The translations under genes and the position numbers were made by a program. DNA of 64,000 nucleotides from Nymphaea colorata (taxonomy: Eukaryota; Streptophyta; Magnoliopsida; Nymphaeales; Nymphaeaceae): assembly GCF_008831285.2 (NCBI RefSeq), contig NC_045140.1:8056505-8120504 (forward strand), in the 5' to 3' direction. The stretch's first letter is position 1, and every line of letters begins with the position of its first letter. The notes under the pieces are model-generated. The model was not told the DNA's origin and searched no databases. It was given only the letters and a program-made list of their open reading frames with translations. Below are positions 23,532 to 36,240 of the stretch, piece after piece.

Positions 23532-24390
23532 TCAGAATTCCATTGGCCTTCGATTTCGATCTACAAACTTTTTCATTTTTTTGGCGGCCTTGTGTAAGAG
23601 CGCCTTATCCATTTCCGTCTGTTCCTGCCAATCGCGAACGAACTGGTAGGCAAAAGTGGGTCTTCCCTTTTCTTGGGCTGCAAGGGTATGCGGCATCAAC
23701 GGTTGTTGTCCAGTGGCTATTTCGAATGGACTATGACCAGAAGACTCGCTCTTCTGTAAATTGTAGCAAAATTGAGCTACATCCAACCATTTCACCCAAT
23801 CCTTTTGATTCGCACTAGCATAGTGTCGAAGGTATTGTTCCAACAATTCGTTGATTTGTTTAGTTTGGCTGTCCGTTTGAGGGTGGAAACTTGTTGACAT
23901 TAATAAATCTGAACCCAACAAACGAAATACTTCGCGCCAAAATTTTCCTGTGAAGGGAGAGTCCCAATCACTGACAATGCTTTTCGGCACGCCCCAATGC
24001 TTGACTATATGCTTCACGAACAACTCTGCCATCTTTTCCGCGGGACATTCTTTAGAGGCTGAGATGAAGGTGACATACTTTGAAAATCTATCCACAACCA
24101 CAAGGATGGAGCTGAAGCCGTCAACTTTGGGCAAGCTGACGATGAAGTCTATGGAGAGGCATTCTCACGGACGTTCTGGAATAGGAAGAGCCTCCAAGAG
24201 ACCGGCAGGCTTCTGGTTTGTTCATTTGTCCTGCTGACATATCAACCATGTTTTCACATAGGCTTCAACGTCGTCGCGCATCTGTGGCCAGTAGTTCGAG
24301 CAGTGCCAGTGTCCACTCCTGGCCAGGATGGCCAACCCATAATGAGTCATAACACTCCTTTAGCACGAACACTCGTCTGTCCTTTGCCAT
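23532..24390 (-). pseudogene. gypsy integrase core, inactivated
   Basis: The longest open piece (24134-23532) shows VVVDRFSKY, WGVPKSIVSD and FHPQTDSQTKQIN, the DDE integrase core. The catalytic glutamate normally found in the QTE..N motif is Lys here, and the usual Arg after SD.DS is altered, so this copy would be catalytically dead even without its frame breaks. Upstream, in shifted frames, come YDSLWVGHPG and ICQQDK, remnants of the zinc-binding N-terminal part. Adjacent to RNase H on the 5' side and the GPF/chromodomain piece on the 3' side. Confidence 0.88.
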
Positions 24391-24667
24391 CAATAGTCCA
24401 TCTTGTAGTCAGAATCGTCGCGTCTTTTCACATCTGTTGTTTCGACCAAGTGCTTGGCCACTGGGTCCTGCTTCATGCCTTCTCGAATCCGCCCGAGAAG
24501 AGCACCCTCGAGTTGCGCTTCGGATGATGTTATCTGGGTAGTTGCCAACTCCGCCTTCCGACTCAGTGCATCGGCTACGACGTTTGTCTTCTCTGCCTTA
24601 TACTCCAATGCGAAATCAAATTCTGCAAGGAATTCCTGTCATCGAGCCTGCTTCGGACTCAATTTTT

Positions 24668-26428
24668 TTAAGTCTGGAAGTAGCTTGTGGCTACATTATC
24701 AGTTTTTACGACGAACTGGGACCCGAATAAGTAATGCCTCCATGTGCGAAGACAATGAATAATGGCCGTCATTTCCTTTTCGTGTACGGAGTACCATCGC
24801 TCTGCGTCTTTCAGCTTCCGACTCTCATAGGCGACTGGATGACCTTCCTGCATCAAAACTCCGCCAATGGCAAAATCTGATGCATTCGTGTGGACTTCAA
24901 ATTTCCTTGCGTGGTCGGGCAACCTGAGCACAGACTCCTGCATCAGGGCCCTCTTCAACTTCTCAAAAGCGTCTTCTTCGAGCTCTTTCCAAGCCCAAGT
25001 TCGGTTTTTCTTTAGCAAATCAGTGAGAGGCGCAGTTATCAAAGAATACCCCACAATGAATCGTCGATAGTAATTTGCCAAACCAAATAAAGAACGTAGT
25101 TCTGGTACATTGGTTGGCGGTTTTCAGTCTTGAATTGCCCTCATCTTTTCTGTGTCCATTCGCAGTTGACCTTTTCCCACAATGTGACCAAGAAAACTGA
25201 TTACTAGTTGGCCGAATAGGCACTTCTCGTGCTTCACATAGAGTTCATTTTTCTCCAATACCTCGAACACTGATTGCAAGTGTTCCACATGGTCCCTCAT
25301 GGAGCTGTTGTACACTACAATGTCATCAAGATAGACTACCACGAACTTATCTAAGTACGGATAGAATATCTTGTTCATTAGAGTCAAAAAAGTGGTTGGG
25401 GCATTCGTCAACCCGAACAGCATTACCAAGAATTCAAAGGCACCGTAGTGAGTGACGCAAGTGGTCTTTGGCTCGTCGCCGTCAACAATCTGAACTTGCC
25501 AATATCCTGATCTGAGGTCCAACTTGGAAAACACTTGAGCTCTGCCCAGTTGATCAAACAGATCTGCAATCAAAGGTAAGGGGTACATGTTCTTTACTGT
25601 TACCTTGTTCAATGCCCGATAATCCACACATAGCTTTTTGGAGCCATCATGTTTCGCTTGGAATAACACTGGTGTACCAAAAGGACCTTTGGATGGTTTG
25701 ATTATACCTCCAGCTAGCATCTCGTCCAACTGTCGCTGAAGTTCTCTTAATTCTGTAGGGGTCATTCGATATAGTGTCATTGCCGGGGCTTTGGCACTAG
25801 GAAGGAGTTCGATGGCATGATCCACCTCACGTCGAGGTGGCAGCCGTCTAGGGAGCTCCGCAGGCCTTGTTCCTGCGAATTCCGCTAAGACAGGCGCAAG
25901 CACCTCTGGGACCAAACCAGGGGAGTCATTAGTCACTTCCCTGATTGCCACCAAGTACGTCTCTTCGCCGTGCTTGAGGCCTTTCTTCAACTGAATGGCA
26001 GATATCATTGCGGCTTTGCCCTTATCCCTTTTTATCGATGTTACTGGAACCATACAATAGGACTTCTCGTCCATGATACTGATACTGCGTAGGTGCGGCA
26101 TTGGGACCATTTTCGCTGTACTGAAGAGCTCTATGCCTAGGATCATCCGGAAATCATCCATTATGACCACCAAGAAGTTGGCCATTCCTGACCATCTCTC
26201 AATCTTCACAACCGCATCACGGGCCACTTCGTGGATGGGTTTGGCTTCTGAGTTCACCGCCTTCATGCGTAACTCTCCCCTCTCAAGGGTTAGGCCCAGT
26301 CTCCTCGCCTTCTCAACTGAGGCGAAGTTATGCGTGGGCCCCGTGTCTATCATAGCCAATGTAGGTCTTCCATTTACCAGGATTTCAAAGTACATGAACT
26401 CGTTAGAAGGTGTTGTTGTCACTTTCAC
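24668..26428 (-). pseudogene. gypsy protease, reverse transcriptase and RNase H
   Basis: One frame with one internal stop. Residues 1-100: retropepsin with DTG at 28-30 (DTGPTHNF). About 220-420: reverse transcriptase with KHDGSKKLCVDYRALN, FSKLDLRSGYWQ and catalytic YLDD at 366-369. An in-frame TGA at 25126-25124, where related elements have Trp (QDW), separates the connection and RNase H parts. These follow in the same frame: [12 protein letters not shown], then [12 protein letters not shown], in which the usual catalytic Asp of TDAS is Asn. The frame closes at TAA near 24668, and a further fragment (NVVADALSRK, 24608-24540) lies beyond a frameshift and another TGA at 24641-24639. Decay is mainly by C-to-T/G-to-A type changes. 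Confidence 0.93.
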
Positions 26429-26451
26429 TTTTTCCTCCCTTTTTATAGTGT

Positions 26452-27677
26452 TCAGAAGTTGAAGTGCACCCTCTTTGTTCCTTCTCCTTCTTCACCTTGT
26501 GCCGCATTAGCAGATTGCCTTGAAGAACTTGCTTGATTGTCCCTATTTACACGCTTTGGACATTGCCTCCTTAAGTGATTACCATCACAAAACAAACATT
26601 TCGGCACTATATTCTGAGAATTGTCGTTTATGCGAAAGAATGTTCTTCTTTCGACTTGGCACTGAGTTGATGGTTCATCTTTTCGTTCCCATCGATCCTC
26701 TTTCTTTTCTCCATGGTCAGGCTTTCTCGACGGCTTGAAGGCGTTAATGTAGTTCTTGCACTGAGTATCAGCCAAATGTTCTACTATCACATAAGCATCC
26801 TCCAAGGTCTCTAGGTTACTCCTTTCCACTTCGGATTGTGCCAGTCCCAAAATAAAGCAGTTCAATTTATCTTGTTCTTGCATATCTGGCACATCTAACA
26901 TCAGCCTCTTATAGGCTCTCACGTAATCTCGCAAGGATCCGGTATGTTTCAGTTCACCAACCATCTGATAGGCATGGCGTGTCGCATTCGGGGGCATCAG
27001 TAAGTTCTTAACTTTCGCTGAAAATCATCGAAAGTGTCTATTGTGCAAATCTCCTTCTGAATGTCGAGCTTTTTCTTTATCCACCATGCCACAGCATCGC
27101 CCTCTAGCAACATAGCCGCAGTCTTGACTTGAAGGTCGTCCCCCATAATGCCTTGCAAGTCCATGTAATACTCTACTTAGAATAAAAGGTTGTCGATCGT
27201 TCGACTATCCCGAGTTCCGTTGTATTTAGCTGATCTCTGAACATCGACCCTCGCTGGCCGATCGTCACTTCCACCTACAGAGATCGGTCGTTGTAGTGTG
27301 TGGTTCTTTACCTGAAATTCCTTGACTTTAGCCTGTAACGTGGTCACTGTGTCAGTCAGTCCCCGATTCATGGCCACTAGGTCAGCCACTTGTTCCCAGA
27401 GTACCTTCATCTCGTCCTTCATTTTCCCGAAGGACTCAGCTGCATTACCCAACGCATCTTCATGAGTAGTTACGTCGGTAGCCAGCTTGTTCACCATCTC
27501 AGTCAGGTCTTCCTGACCCTGGGATGTACTCATCTCGTCAGAATGGGCTACCCCCTTGCCCTTGGCACTTTGCATATTGTATTGAGTCGCTAGGGCTTCT
27601 TCCTCTTCGATCAACGATCGTCGGAGGTCTCTTTCGATCAACGATCGTCGGCGTGTAGTTCTACACCGACTATCCAA
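26452..27677 (-). pseudogene. gypsy gag, frameshifted
   Basis: Two main open pieces. 27677-27177 is the N-terminal part, with a predicted coiled coil (KLATDVTTHEDALGN, TDTVTTLQAKVKEF). It continues through a stop into capsid-type sequence EGDAVAWWIKKKL and TFDDFQRKL. After a frameshift near 27000 comes 26997-26452, with LKHTGSLRDYVRAYK and LMLDVPDM, typical gypsy capsid motifs, and a zinc knuckle CLFCDGNHLRRQC (CX2CX3HX4C, a spacing common in plant gypsy Gag). Gag would form the particle and bind RNA. It ends 24 bp upstream of the protease frame. Confidence 0.88.
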
Positions 27678-27705
27678 CCGCTTTCCCAGATTGAGTTGAA
27701 CCTAT

Positions 27706-27717
27706 GCTCTGATACCA
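27706..27717 (-). promoter_or_regulatory. primer binding site, initiator Met-tRNA type
   Basis: Minus-strand TGGTATCAGAGC begins two bases after the 5' LTR. This is the classical plant LTR-retrotransposon sequence complementary to the 3' end of initiator methionine tRNA. Confidence 0.93.
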
Positions 27718-27719
27718 GT

Positions 27720-28126
27720 TGTCACGGACTGACAACTTCGGCCGGTGCGGCGCGGCAAGAACCTGATTGCCGCAAGCCTTCAAACTACTGAACGGGGCGC
27801 AAAAGTAGTTTTGAGAAAATGAGTGTATAAAGAATACTTGTGAATAAAGAAATCTCGCAATGTATTCGCTTGGAAAATTAGTACATCACGAGAAAGATAA
27901 GCAAGGAGAATGATCTCGACTTTACTTATATAGGATGGCTGAGGCCTCTTACAGGATTCTCATGCCAACCACCCAAAACAAGAAATCCCAGTACTTGACA
28001 CTTAGACCGGTGGGAGTGTACTCCCTTACAAGTAAACATGCATAAGCAAATGACTCAACATAAGCAAAGGAAGAACAATGCAAAACAAAGCAAAGGACTG
28101 TACAGACTCTCAGACACAGGGGAACA
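27720..28126 (-). repeat. 5' LTR of the gypsy element
   Basis: 407 bp, TG...CA ends, with a TATATAAG promoter-like motif on the minus strand (27932-27925). It lacks the 19-bp duplication of the 3' LTR. Confidence 0.96.
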
Positions 28127-28620
28127 CCTCTAAACCCTTTTGATCTTGCATTTCATCATGCATTCAATCATGCATCGAATTTTTGAGAGAGAAATAGAAT
28201 AGCTGCTTTTCTTTTTTGGTAGCATAGTTCATCTTCTTCTTCCTTGTTTCTCTGTCCATCGTGTGAAGTCATCTTTTGAGGCGAAGAGCAGATCGTTGGA
28301 TCGAGATCTCCACCATCATCGAACCCTCCTCACTCGCCCTGCTAGGCTCCATTGTGAAGACCCCTGCTGTCGGCCATATCCCCCTCTTGGTACTCGTGTT
28401 TCTTACATCTTTGTCTATCACTATGACGTCCTTGTTTAGCAACTATGCCCTGGCCACCAGCTCTTCCATGTAGGAGGAGGAGATCATGCACATCTGCCCC
28501 CTCCCTAGCAACTCTTCCCCGAACGTGGAGCTCTCCCACAGGCATGCTAGATCTAGGCTAATCTGCACGAGATTGACAGAGCCAATTGATCAAGTAGAGA
28601 AAAAGACCTGGGAGGCATCA
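28127..28620. repeat. older repeat family F, right part
   Basis: Starts with the second target-site copy. From 28360 it matches 33590-33790: TTGTCTATCACT, TGACGTCCTTGTTTAGCAACTATG, CTTCCATGTAGGAGG, GCACATCTGCCCC, CTAGCAACTC, CATGCTAGATCTAGG, GAGATTGACAGA. The first 230 bp are absent from the second copy. Confidence 0.75.
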
Positions 28621-31600
28621 GGCTGCACGATGAACTATGGAGACAATAATCGCGATCCATCTCAGCACAACCATAAAAACTCTAGGTCTGATCCTCCCAA
28701 TTTTGTGTCGTTTCTGCCCTACCCGATTTGATTGATCATCGCATTCTCAGCATCCTAGACACATCCTAGAGACCGGATCCAACACCAACACTCAAGCCAG
28801 TGTTAGGTTCACCAGCTATCCTTCTTGGGAGCTCCCACACTTCCGACAAGGGCTGCCCTCAACCAAAGGAACCTATCACGAGCTAGCCTAGCACTAGGTT
28901 GATGCATGCCTACAACACCGCCGAGGGTAGCCGAGGCCTGATGAGCATAGCCGAGAGCATGAACATGAGAGAGGTCGAAGGCACCAACATGGCTTGTCGC
29001 GTGCTAAGGGCGTTACACGCTGCACAGACGTGAGAGACTGCATGTGAGGAAATGGACGAGTCCGGTCGAAACTCAAGTGAGGGTAAGGCCGAGGAGGGTC
29101 TCACAGGCACTATGGGCCATAAACAAAGTGAGGTTAACAGTCGAGGGCAGCCAGGCCAGCAGCAAGACAAAGTGGCAGTGGTAGTGACTAGCAGCTGGGA
29201 TGCGAGCGAGGCTGATGGCCAGGCCAAACTAGTTGACAGGCACGTACAGATTTTCAGTGAGGCTATCGGTCCGAATGAAGTAAATTCTACGAAAGGCCTT
29301 GCGAGCTTAAGTGAGGTTAAGTGCAAATGCAAGAAGGAAGCTGGGTCTAGACTCAACATGGGGCCAGGGCGGACAACGCCTAGTTGGTTCAGTAGAAGAG
29401 ACAGGATCGGGTCAAGGTCAGGTCTCAATGGACTCAGTCAAGGTAGCATTCTTCTTCAATAGCCTAGGGTGAACCTACGTGAGTGCGGGCAAGAGCCCAC
29501 TTTCCCTTTTCAGCAGAATAATGATAAGCTCATATGCAACCTGAGCAGGTGCGAGCCAAGCGCTCGGTTTATTTCATGTATCAGTTTTATTGTTCTTTGC
29601 TTTTGTTCTTTCTTCTTGAGTATCGTCTCAGCTCGAGACAGTGATTGCACCAGTTCGGTCTAGGCATATAAAAGCTAAGACCATGTGTTGTAAACTCTAG
29701 TCTGAAATTAATCAAAATTTGAAGTTTCTTCCTCTTGTGTGGAGTTTCCTTGATGGTTGTGTGGACAACCTTGAGAAATTCTCTTGCGTGAGAGGTATTG
29801 CCAAAATCGTCCAGAGGGGCAGCGGTTGGTTGCTACCACCGGAGGTTTCGAGAGCATTCTTCCCAACCGAGGGATTCGGGGTGGGTTTATGGTGCATTCT
29901 CCTCGACCATGGAGGAGTTCAGTGGCTGAGATCCCACCGGGAATTGTAGAGGAAGAAGATGGTGCCCGTTGCTCTCGCAAGTCTTCAAACCGCAGATAAG
30001 TATCTTTCATGGTCTACCCCCATCTGAAGAAGCCGATGCTCCACAGGATCTTCACCATTGCCGAAACTGTAACGAGTGGCGTTTTGGGGTAGGTTGGACC
30101 TGGATCAGGTCCAGACCTAGACCCAAATTCCACCCGTGTGAAGAGGAAGGCTCGACACTGGGGCTCTCCCTCTTTGTTGCTCACGCTGTTGGGTTTTTTA
30201 TGCAAAGGAATAGGAGGCGCAAGAAGGAGAGGCAACGGCAGCGGAGATGGAGGGTAGCGTTTCTGAGTTAAGCCATCTCCCTCCCGATCTCTCTTTGTTC
30301 TGATCTCATTCTCGCCCTCTGGTCTCTCTCCCGCTAGCTTCCTTTCACCCTCACTGTCTCTCACTCTCGCCCTCTATCTCATCTCAAGTTCTCCCCACCT
30401 GAGCCCTCCCTCATGGACTCCATTGGTCTCCCGCACTTTCTCCTTCATTCGCCTTTACTCCTTCGTATCTCTTGTGTCTCCCTCAACTGAACCATCTCCT
30501 TCACAATCAGATGCTCTCTTCTATCATCATACCTATCTTTTGATATTTCTCGTGCTTATTCTCATGCTTTTTAGGGCTATTTTGGATTTGACAATTGGAA
30601 GGGTGCACCTTTCCCCTCATACCAGCAAATAAATGGTGTTGGTGGCGACAAGAACATATAGTCTTGGCCGTTTGGGAATCGGTCGAGCGTTTGGGGTGGA
30701 TGCTGGGGACACTACAGCAGCTAAGACTCTCTAAGAGGGGTGAGTACAGCTAAGCAAGCCTAATTTTATTGGATATTTGCCCTAAGAATGTGTATAATCA
30801 TCTTTTTAACATGATAGGTTAATATTTGAAGCAAATAGGAAGCATGGAAGACTTTTTGATAATGTGATGAAGGTTTAGGGCTGTTTTAATGAACCCATAA
30901 TGCATGTTGTCGTTGATATAAATATTTCGTAGCTTGTGGGAATGTTGGGTCACATGTGAAATTGTGATTTGAAGGAATGACAAAATGTGTAAATTATCAG
31001 GGTTCGAGCATACACTAGGGTGCTATAATAATGTTTGTTTTGTGGGGATTCGATTAATTTTACACCCTTACTAGTGAGCTAGAATTGTCATTGTCGAATT
31101 GACAAATGGAGAAACATGATTGCTAAAATGATATCTCAACTAAGAAAGCAAGTTGAAAGACATCTAACTGATAGGTTGAATCGAGGTGTTGGAGTTTAAA
31201 TCAATCGGTCATAATCTCAAAAACTGAGAAAAACTAATTAAAGAGCTCTACGGGCCGATGTACCTTTTAGCACCCTATTGAAATGATGACCGATGCCTCA
31301 ATAGTCATATTTCTTACCTATATGGATTTTAGAGTGAAATGAATGAAAAACTTACTGCTTTGAATTTATGTAGGTGCACAGGGCATGTCATGTGGACCTT
31401 GAGCGATAGGATTTGAAGCTTGAGGCAATTGTGGGTGTTTGTGGCAATGCACGACAAGTATGACGGCATTCCATGCAAATCCTTGCCTGAGGCCAAATAT
31501 GAAGTGTTCTTTTTAGCATCGTTGGATCCTATGATTGTGTTTTGTTGAATGAGGTGTGATATAACATGTTTATTACCACATGAATGTATGTACGTGATTG

Positions 31601-33084
31601 AATGATTACGAGATTGGTTGACTTATATGCATGTTAGAAATTATAATTGCTTAGAACAGATTAAGTGGGGTAGCAAATCGAGTGTTTCTTTGACTCTGAT
31701 TATACATTAGTGAGCATCCTAGCTTGATATTTGCATATGAATGCTATGAGCCAATCATGTGTGGAGACTACTCTCTGTGGTTTAGCGAAATTTTAGTATG
31801 ATGTGATTGTTATGTTTCACTAATGTGAATGATATGAGATTGTTGTATGCATTGTTGTTGGTTGGTATTTCAATTGAATGAACTTGAAAGGTAAAAGTAT
31901 CCAAAAAAGTATAATGGCTAGCTAAGAGTATTGATTCAATGTGTAACCATTTTATGAAGGCATTTTGAGGTATGGTTGCACTCATGAAGTGAACCAACCT
32001 CGTGTGTTAGCTGGTCTCATTATGAATATGTCCTTATAATGATAAATTAATAAAGAATAATTGATGGGAGACCAAGGGGTTAGGGCAATGTGTTTGGGAT
32101 ACATCCCACCCTTGCCACTGGTCTTGCCTACTCGAAGCATAAACGGTGCAAAGCCCAGGGTATCATTGCATGATGTGATGGGAGTGTTGGGCTTCCAGTT
32201 AAACAATTCTCCTTGAAATTCACACATTTTTATATGATTGTGCTACTACTACAGCGTGAACGAATCCATATTGTTTTGAGCCACCACGGGGGTTGTCTCT
32301 CGATTGTAGGTCGCCTGTGATATGCAAGTAAATCGAATGTAAATGAAATAAATGTGAATGAAGTGAATGTACTTCAATTGAATATGATGTGTGGATTGTA
32401 GAAGTGGTAGGTCCCTACATATTATGGAAAATGTGAGAGGTTACCGTAGCAAGTTATGTGATTGCATGTACATATTATAATATCATAGAGGTTATGTTAT
32501 TTATATGTTAGACTATAGATTTGAGCCTTTATCTTAGAAGGTTAGGGATTTATTTGGTTTTTGTCATACTACAAAGTGTAAGGTTTTGGTGGACTTAGGC
32601 CAGTAGGTTGATGAGTTGTCTCCGCTCACTTCTTACTAGAGAGATTTTGGGTCTATAGTCATGCTGGTGCATCATGTTTTGATCTCATTGATGTCTTGTT
32701 TTTGTTAGACATCGATGTTTTGGATCTGGAGGCATTTTTGTCATGTGCGTCATTGATAAATGTGAAGTCATTTTATATCGACTGATTTTGTTACATAATA
32801 GAATGTTTTCCGCATTGTAATTTTGATTTGCATAGCTCCATTTCAATTGTTGTGTCATCGCATCTCGACATGTTTCGAATAAAAAGTTTGGGTGTTAACA
32901 AGGCCAGGGTGTGATGGATCTAAATCGTAAAAGTAAGGAGGATCATGAGATAGGGCACAATTGTTCGTCGTGTCTTATTCCAATGGGATCAAGAGAAGGA
33001 CATGAGCCAGACTTGGGAGAACAAGTTACATGACATATTTCCATTTGTTAGGTCTTGGGGACAAGACCAGTCTCGAGGGTAGAA
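28621..33084. other. non-coding, probably retroelement-derived
   Basis: No recognisable polymerase or gag domain. Several open frames (29052-29462 plus, 28910-29428 minus, 29708-30010 minus, 30014-30364 minus) are mutually overlapping in a GC-richer stretch and none is convincing. TATAAAAG at 29667-29674 with a TTGTAAACT segment 20-30 bp downstream resembles an LTR promoter. The 31000-32950 part ends with AAAGTTTGGGTGTTAACA, a tail shape common for plant LTRs. I cannot define paired ends. Confidence 0.35.
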
Positions 33085-33790
33085 CTTGATGCAGACATCA
33101 GTAAGGTCCCAAGCCCTTCTAGACCCTAAGCTCGCATCCTGCAAACATATAGGCCCAATCCACATCAAGACACCACGTGTCACCACGTGTCAGACTCACA
33201 AGTCTAGAGTGATTTACCGATAGAGTTCGGCTAAACCCGAGTAGGTGCACCCACCTCGAGCTGACCTCAGACCTTGGCACAACATGGAATCAGTTTGACC
33301 CAACCCACTTGGACGAAGTCCAAGTCACCAGCACACACACCATGAGTGCACCCAGTTGGGATACTACCTCAGCTACACCCACTAGCCACATGCTTACCTT
33401 GAGCCCACACATGGAGCATACATGCTCAGCCCATGTATCAACCAGAGAGCACTCCCATCTCAGCAAGTCGGATGCTACTTGGATGCCAACCGTGTACCAC
33501 ATCCACCAGCTCGCACAAGAAGAGCTGCAGGTTCAAGAAAGGAAACCGACGACTTTCTAGCTGCCATTAGGGTGGGTCCATCTCTCGTTTCTTACATCTC
33601 TGTTTGTTGATCCCAATCAGCGACCACCAGCTGTCCCCAATGCCACTCCAACGTCCTTGTAGAACAACTATGTCTTGACTGCACAGCTTTCCCATGTAGG
33701 AGGCGATCTTGCACATCTCCCTCGGCAACTCCACCCCAGATCAGAGTTCTCCATAGACGTGCTAGATCTAGGTTGATCCTCATGAGATTG
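33085..33790. repeat. older repeat family F, second copy
   Basis: Diverged copy of 22110-22622 joined to 28360-28600, without the intervening gypsy element, in the same orientation. The pair could be two LTRs or two dispersed copies. Confidence 0.7.
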
Positions 33791-36240
33791 ATAGATTTAG
33801 CCGATCAAGACCTTGCTAGTCCCCTGATTGTCACCGGCCACGCTGGCTAAGCCCGTCTGTGGTCCATGATCGCGCAAGCCTCTTGAGCGGCAGAAGCACC
33901 CGAAGTGGACCAGTTTGACATCTCGGCCTCAGGACCTGCCTATCGCTCTAGAGTACACGACTACCAAGCCCAGCCATCGCACCCTCTCAGCCTAGCAGAG
34001 ATGGTTCTCTCTAGTCCTATTCTCTATCTGTCTCTTCCTCTCATTGGTTTGCATGTGCACTGTACTGTCCACATACACACACCGTGAGAGCTAATCTTGT
34101 ACGTGAGGCATATTGAGGTTAGGATACTTGTACTGGGGTATCCTTGGGTCTTGTTCGGACACGTGTGTTGTACTCTTAGGCCAGCGGGAGTAAGGCACAT
34201 GCAAGAGATCCTAGGCTGTGAGGACAACTCGCAACACCCAGGCCCTGAAGAAGCCCAGACACCGCAGTCGAGAATAATGGGAAGGCCTTTAGGCTTTCTT
34301 TTCGAGCAGTGGATTGCCAACCTTTCACTCACTGAAAAGGACTCGAACTTCTCCAGTTGGAGGCCCTTGCCCTCCATGGCCTACCCTCAGCAGAATGCAT
34401 GGCTCAATTGAATGAAGTGAATCCTCAGGTGTAGATGCCAGCAAAGAAGTTGAGGGAATCCGATAAATACCCTTAAGTTCGAGCATTTGTGTGTCGACAT
34501 GACAAATGGAAATGGGCGATTCAAAAAATGCCCTTGATTTATTTCTATAATAAAAGTGTGTTCTAAGTATTGTCTTGGCTTATTTTCACACATGTTCCCT
34601 TATTTCAAAGAATCCGCTTGTTTTTCTATTTATACCGATGTATATTACGTGCAGCTGCTCTATATTTCACTCTCTTGTAATGGCAACATGAAAGTGTTGA
34701 GATCCCTCCCCTTGAAGCATCTAACGTCAGGGCTTTTATATAATATACTCAACCTACGGTCGATGACATTTTTGTAAAAAAACAAAAAGGCAAACCATGT
34801 AAAGTCTATTTGATAGAAATCTATTGGCCTCATGCATGAAAACAAGTATTAAATTGCTTGTTAGATGTTGCAAGAAAAGCATTTGAATGATAACAATAGT
34901 GGAGATTATACGAGCAGATGTTCATCCAACAAAGACACAACAGCTTATTACATTTACATGTTAGTGCATTTGTAATTTTCTGTCATATTGTACTCAAGCA
35001 CTACTTGCAAAAAATGCTATCATGATTTTAGTGTCAAGTATGTGTAAATTTTCAAATGCTATTATATCAGTTCAAATAATTTTACTTATGCTATTTCCAT
35101 TTAGCAAACCCTCTCTATAGCCCTTAAAGTTTTTTATAATTTTTAATACATGATTAAACTTTTTCTCATTAGAGAGTCCTATAATTCAGCCCCCTCAAAG
35201 CACATGAGCCCATACATGTGAAACTGTAGGTTTTAATGTTGACTCAGCTCTTATACCCATTGTAACAATCCAACATACTCATACATCAGGCTTAGGCTCT
35301 TTAGTTTTTATGTCTCAACCTACCTTCTAAAGCTGCAGAAAGATTGAAACCAAGACAATCAATCACTTAACTGATGGTATTTTCAATCATATAAACTTTG
35401 AAGATTTTCTATAATCTTTGATAAGGGAGTAACTTGCCATAATAATGTGTTAAAATGCACGCTCCCAAGGCATTTATCTGTGTGTGACTTTAGGTCATCG
35501 CGTTAAATCAGTTTTCATACCAACTGTAACAGCTCAACAGACTTCACATGGGGCTTAGGCTCCCAATTTGGCATATCTTAGCCCCTTAGCAGCTTTAGCA
35601 AAAAATATCAAGGAACAAGGACAACTAATTACTAAACCAATCCCTTTCACCGGTACTAAATAAATCCCTATGCTGTAAGCCCTTAAAATTCTAATAAACT
35701 TTGATACATGATTTTTTACGATGGAGTTACTGTACCAGTGAACATTAATCCTCTAATTATAAATCAGTTAACGGGCCAGGTGGTCAACAGAAAAAATCAC
35801 CTATATAATATGCAATATGCCAATGTTGCTTTTTTGTGTCCATATTAAACTTGGTGTCCCATAGTGCACCATTTTAGTTCATACTGACTGACATTGTCTT
35901 CTTTTGTGCAAATTGCACGACAGTTTAGCCTTGTCACTAACACGAATAGGCAATGTCGCTGTTGACAAATGTCATGAGCGTGGTTTGTGTCATCCATACT
36001 TTATCATGAATCTTTTAGCCCACCTTCCATTAAGTTCTCCCACAACACTTTTTATGCTTTTTTTGCACCAGTGAAGGTGTTGCTACTTGCATACGTTGCA
36101 ATTAAATTATTAGCAGCTAGGACAGCAATACTTTTCATTCATTCCATAACTTGTACTAGTAAAAAATTTATTGATGCTTCCTCCCTTTTTGCTGATGTCC
36201 TTTTAGGACTAGTGTAAGTAGAACTACAGTAATGATATGA
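33791..36240. other. non-coding stretch
   Basis: No supported gene. Opposite-strand open frames at 34024-34411 lie in a GC-richer patch adjoining family F and probably belong to the same old element. Confidence 0.4.

Larger units (their letters stand above)
22628..28126 (-). mobile_element. Ty3/gypsy chromodomain LTR retrotransposon (5.5 kb), decayed
   Basis: Complete structure on the minus strand. Two LTRs (27720-28126 is the 5' LTR, 22628-23053 the 3' LTR) both begin TG and end CA on the written strand. A primer binding site matches the initiator-Met tRNA type and a polypurine tract abuts the 3' LTR. Flanking CCTTT (22623-22627) and CCTCT (28127-28131) are consistent with a 5-bp target duplication with one change. 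Domain order is gag with zinc knuckle, protease, reverse transcriptase, RNase H, integrase and chromodomain, i.e. a chromovirus. The short length and approx. 0.4 kb LTRs suggest a Reina- or Galadriel-like clade, which is an inference. All domains carry stops or frameshifts. My manual LTR comparison gave about 26 substitutions in about 407 aligned bases, mostly transitions. Confidence 0.97.

Noticed and set aside
29052..29462. 136-codon plus-strand open frame
   Set aside because: Overlapped by a longer antisense open frame in a GC-richer retroelement-like region; no family similarity recognised.
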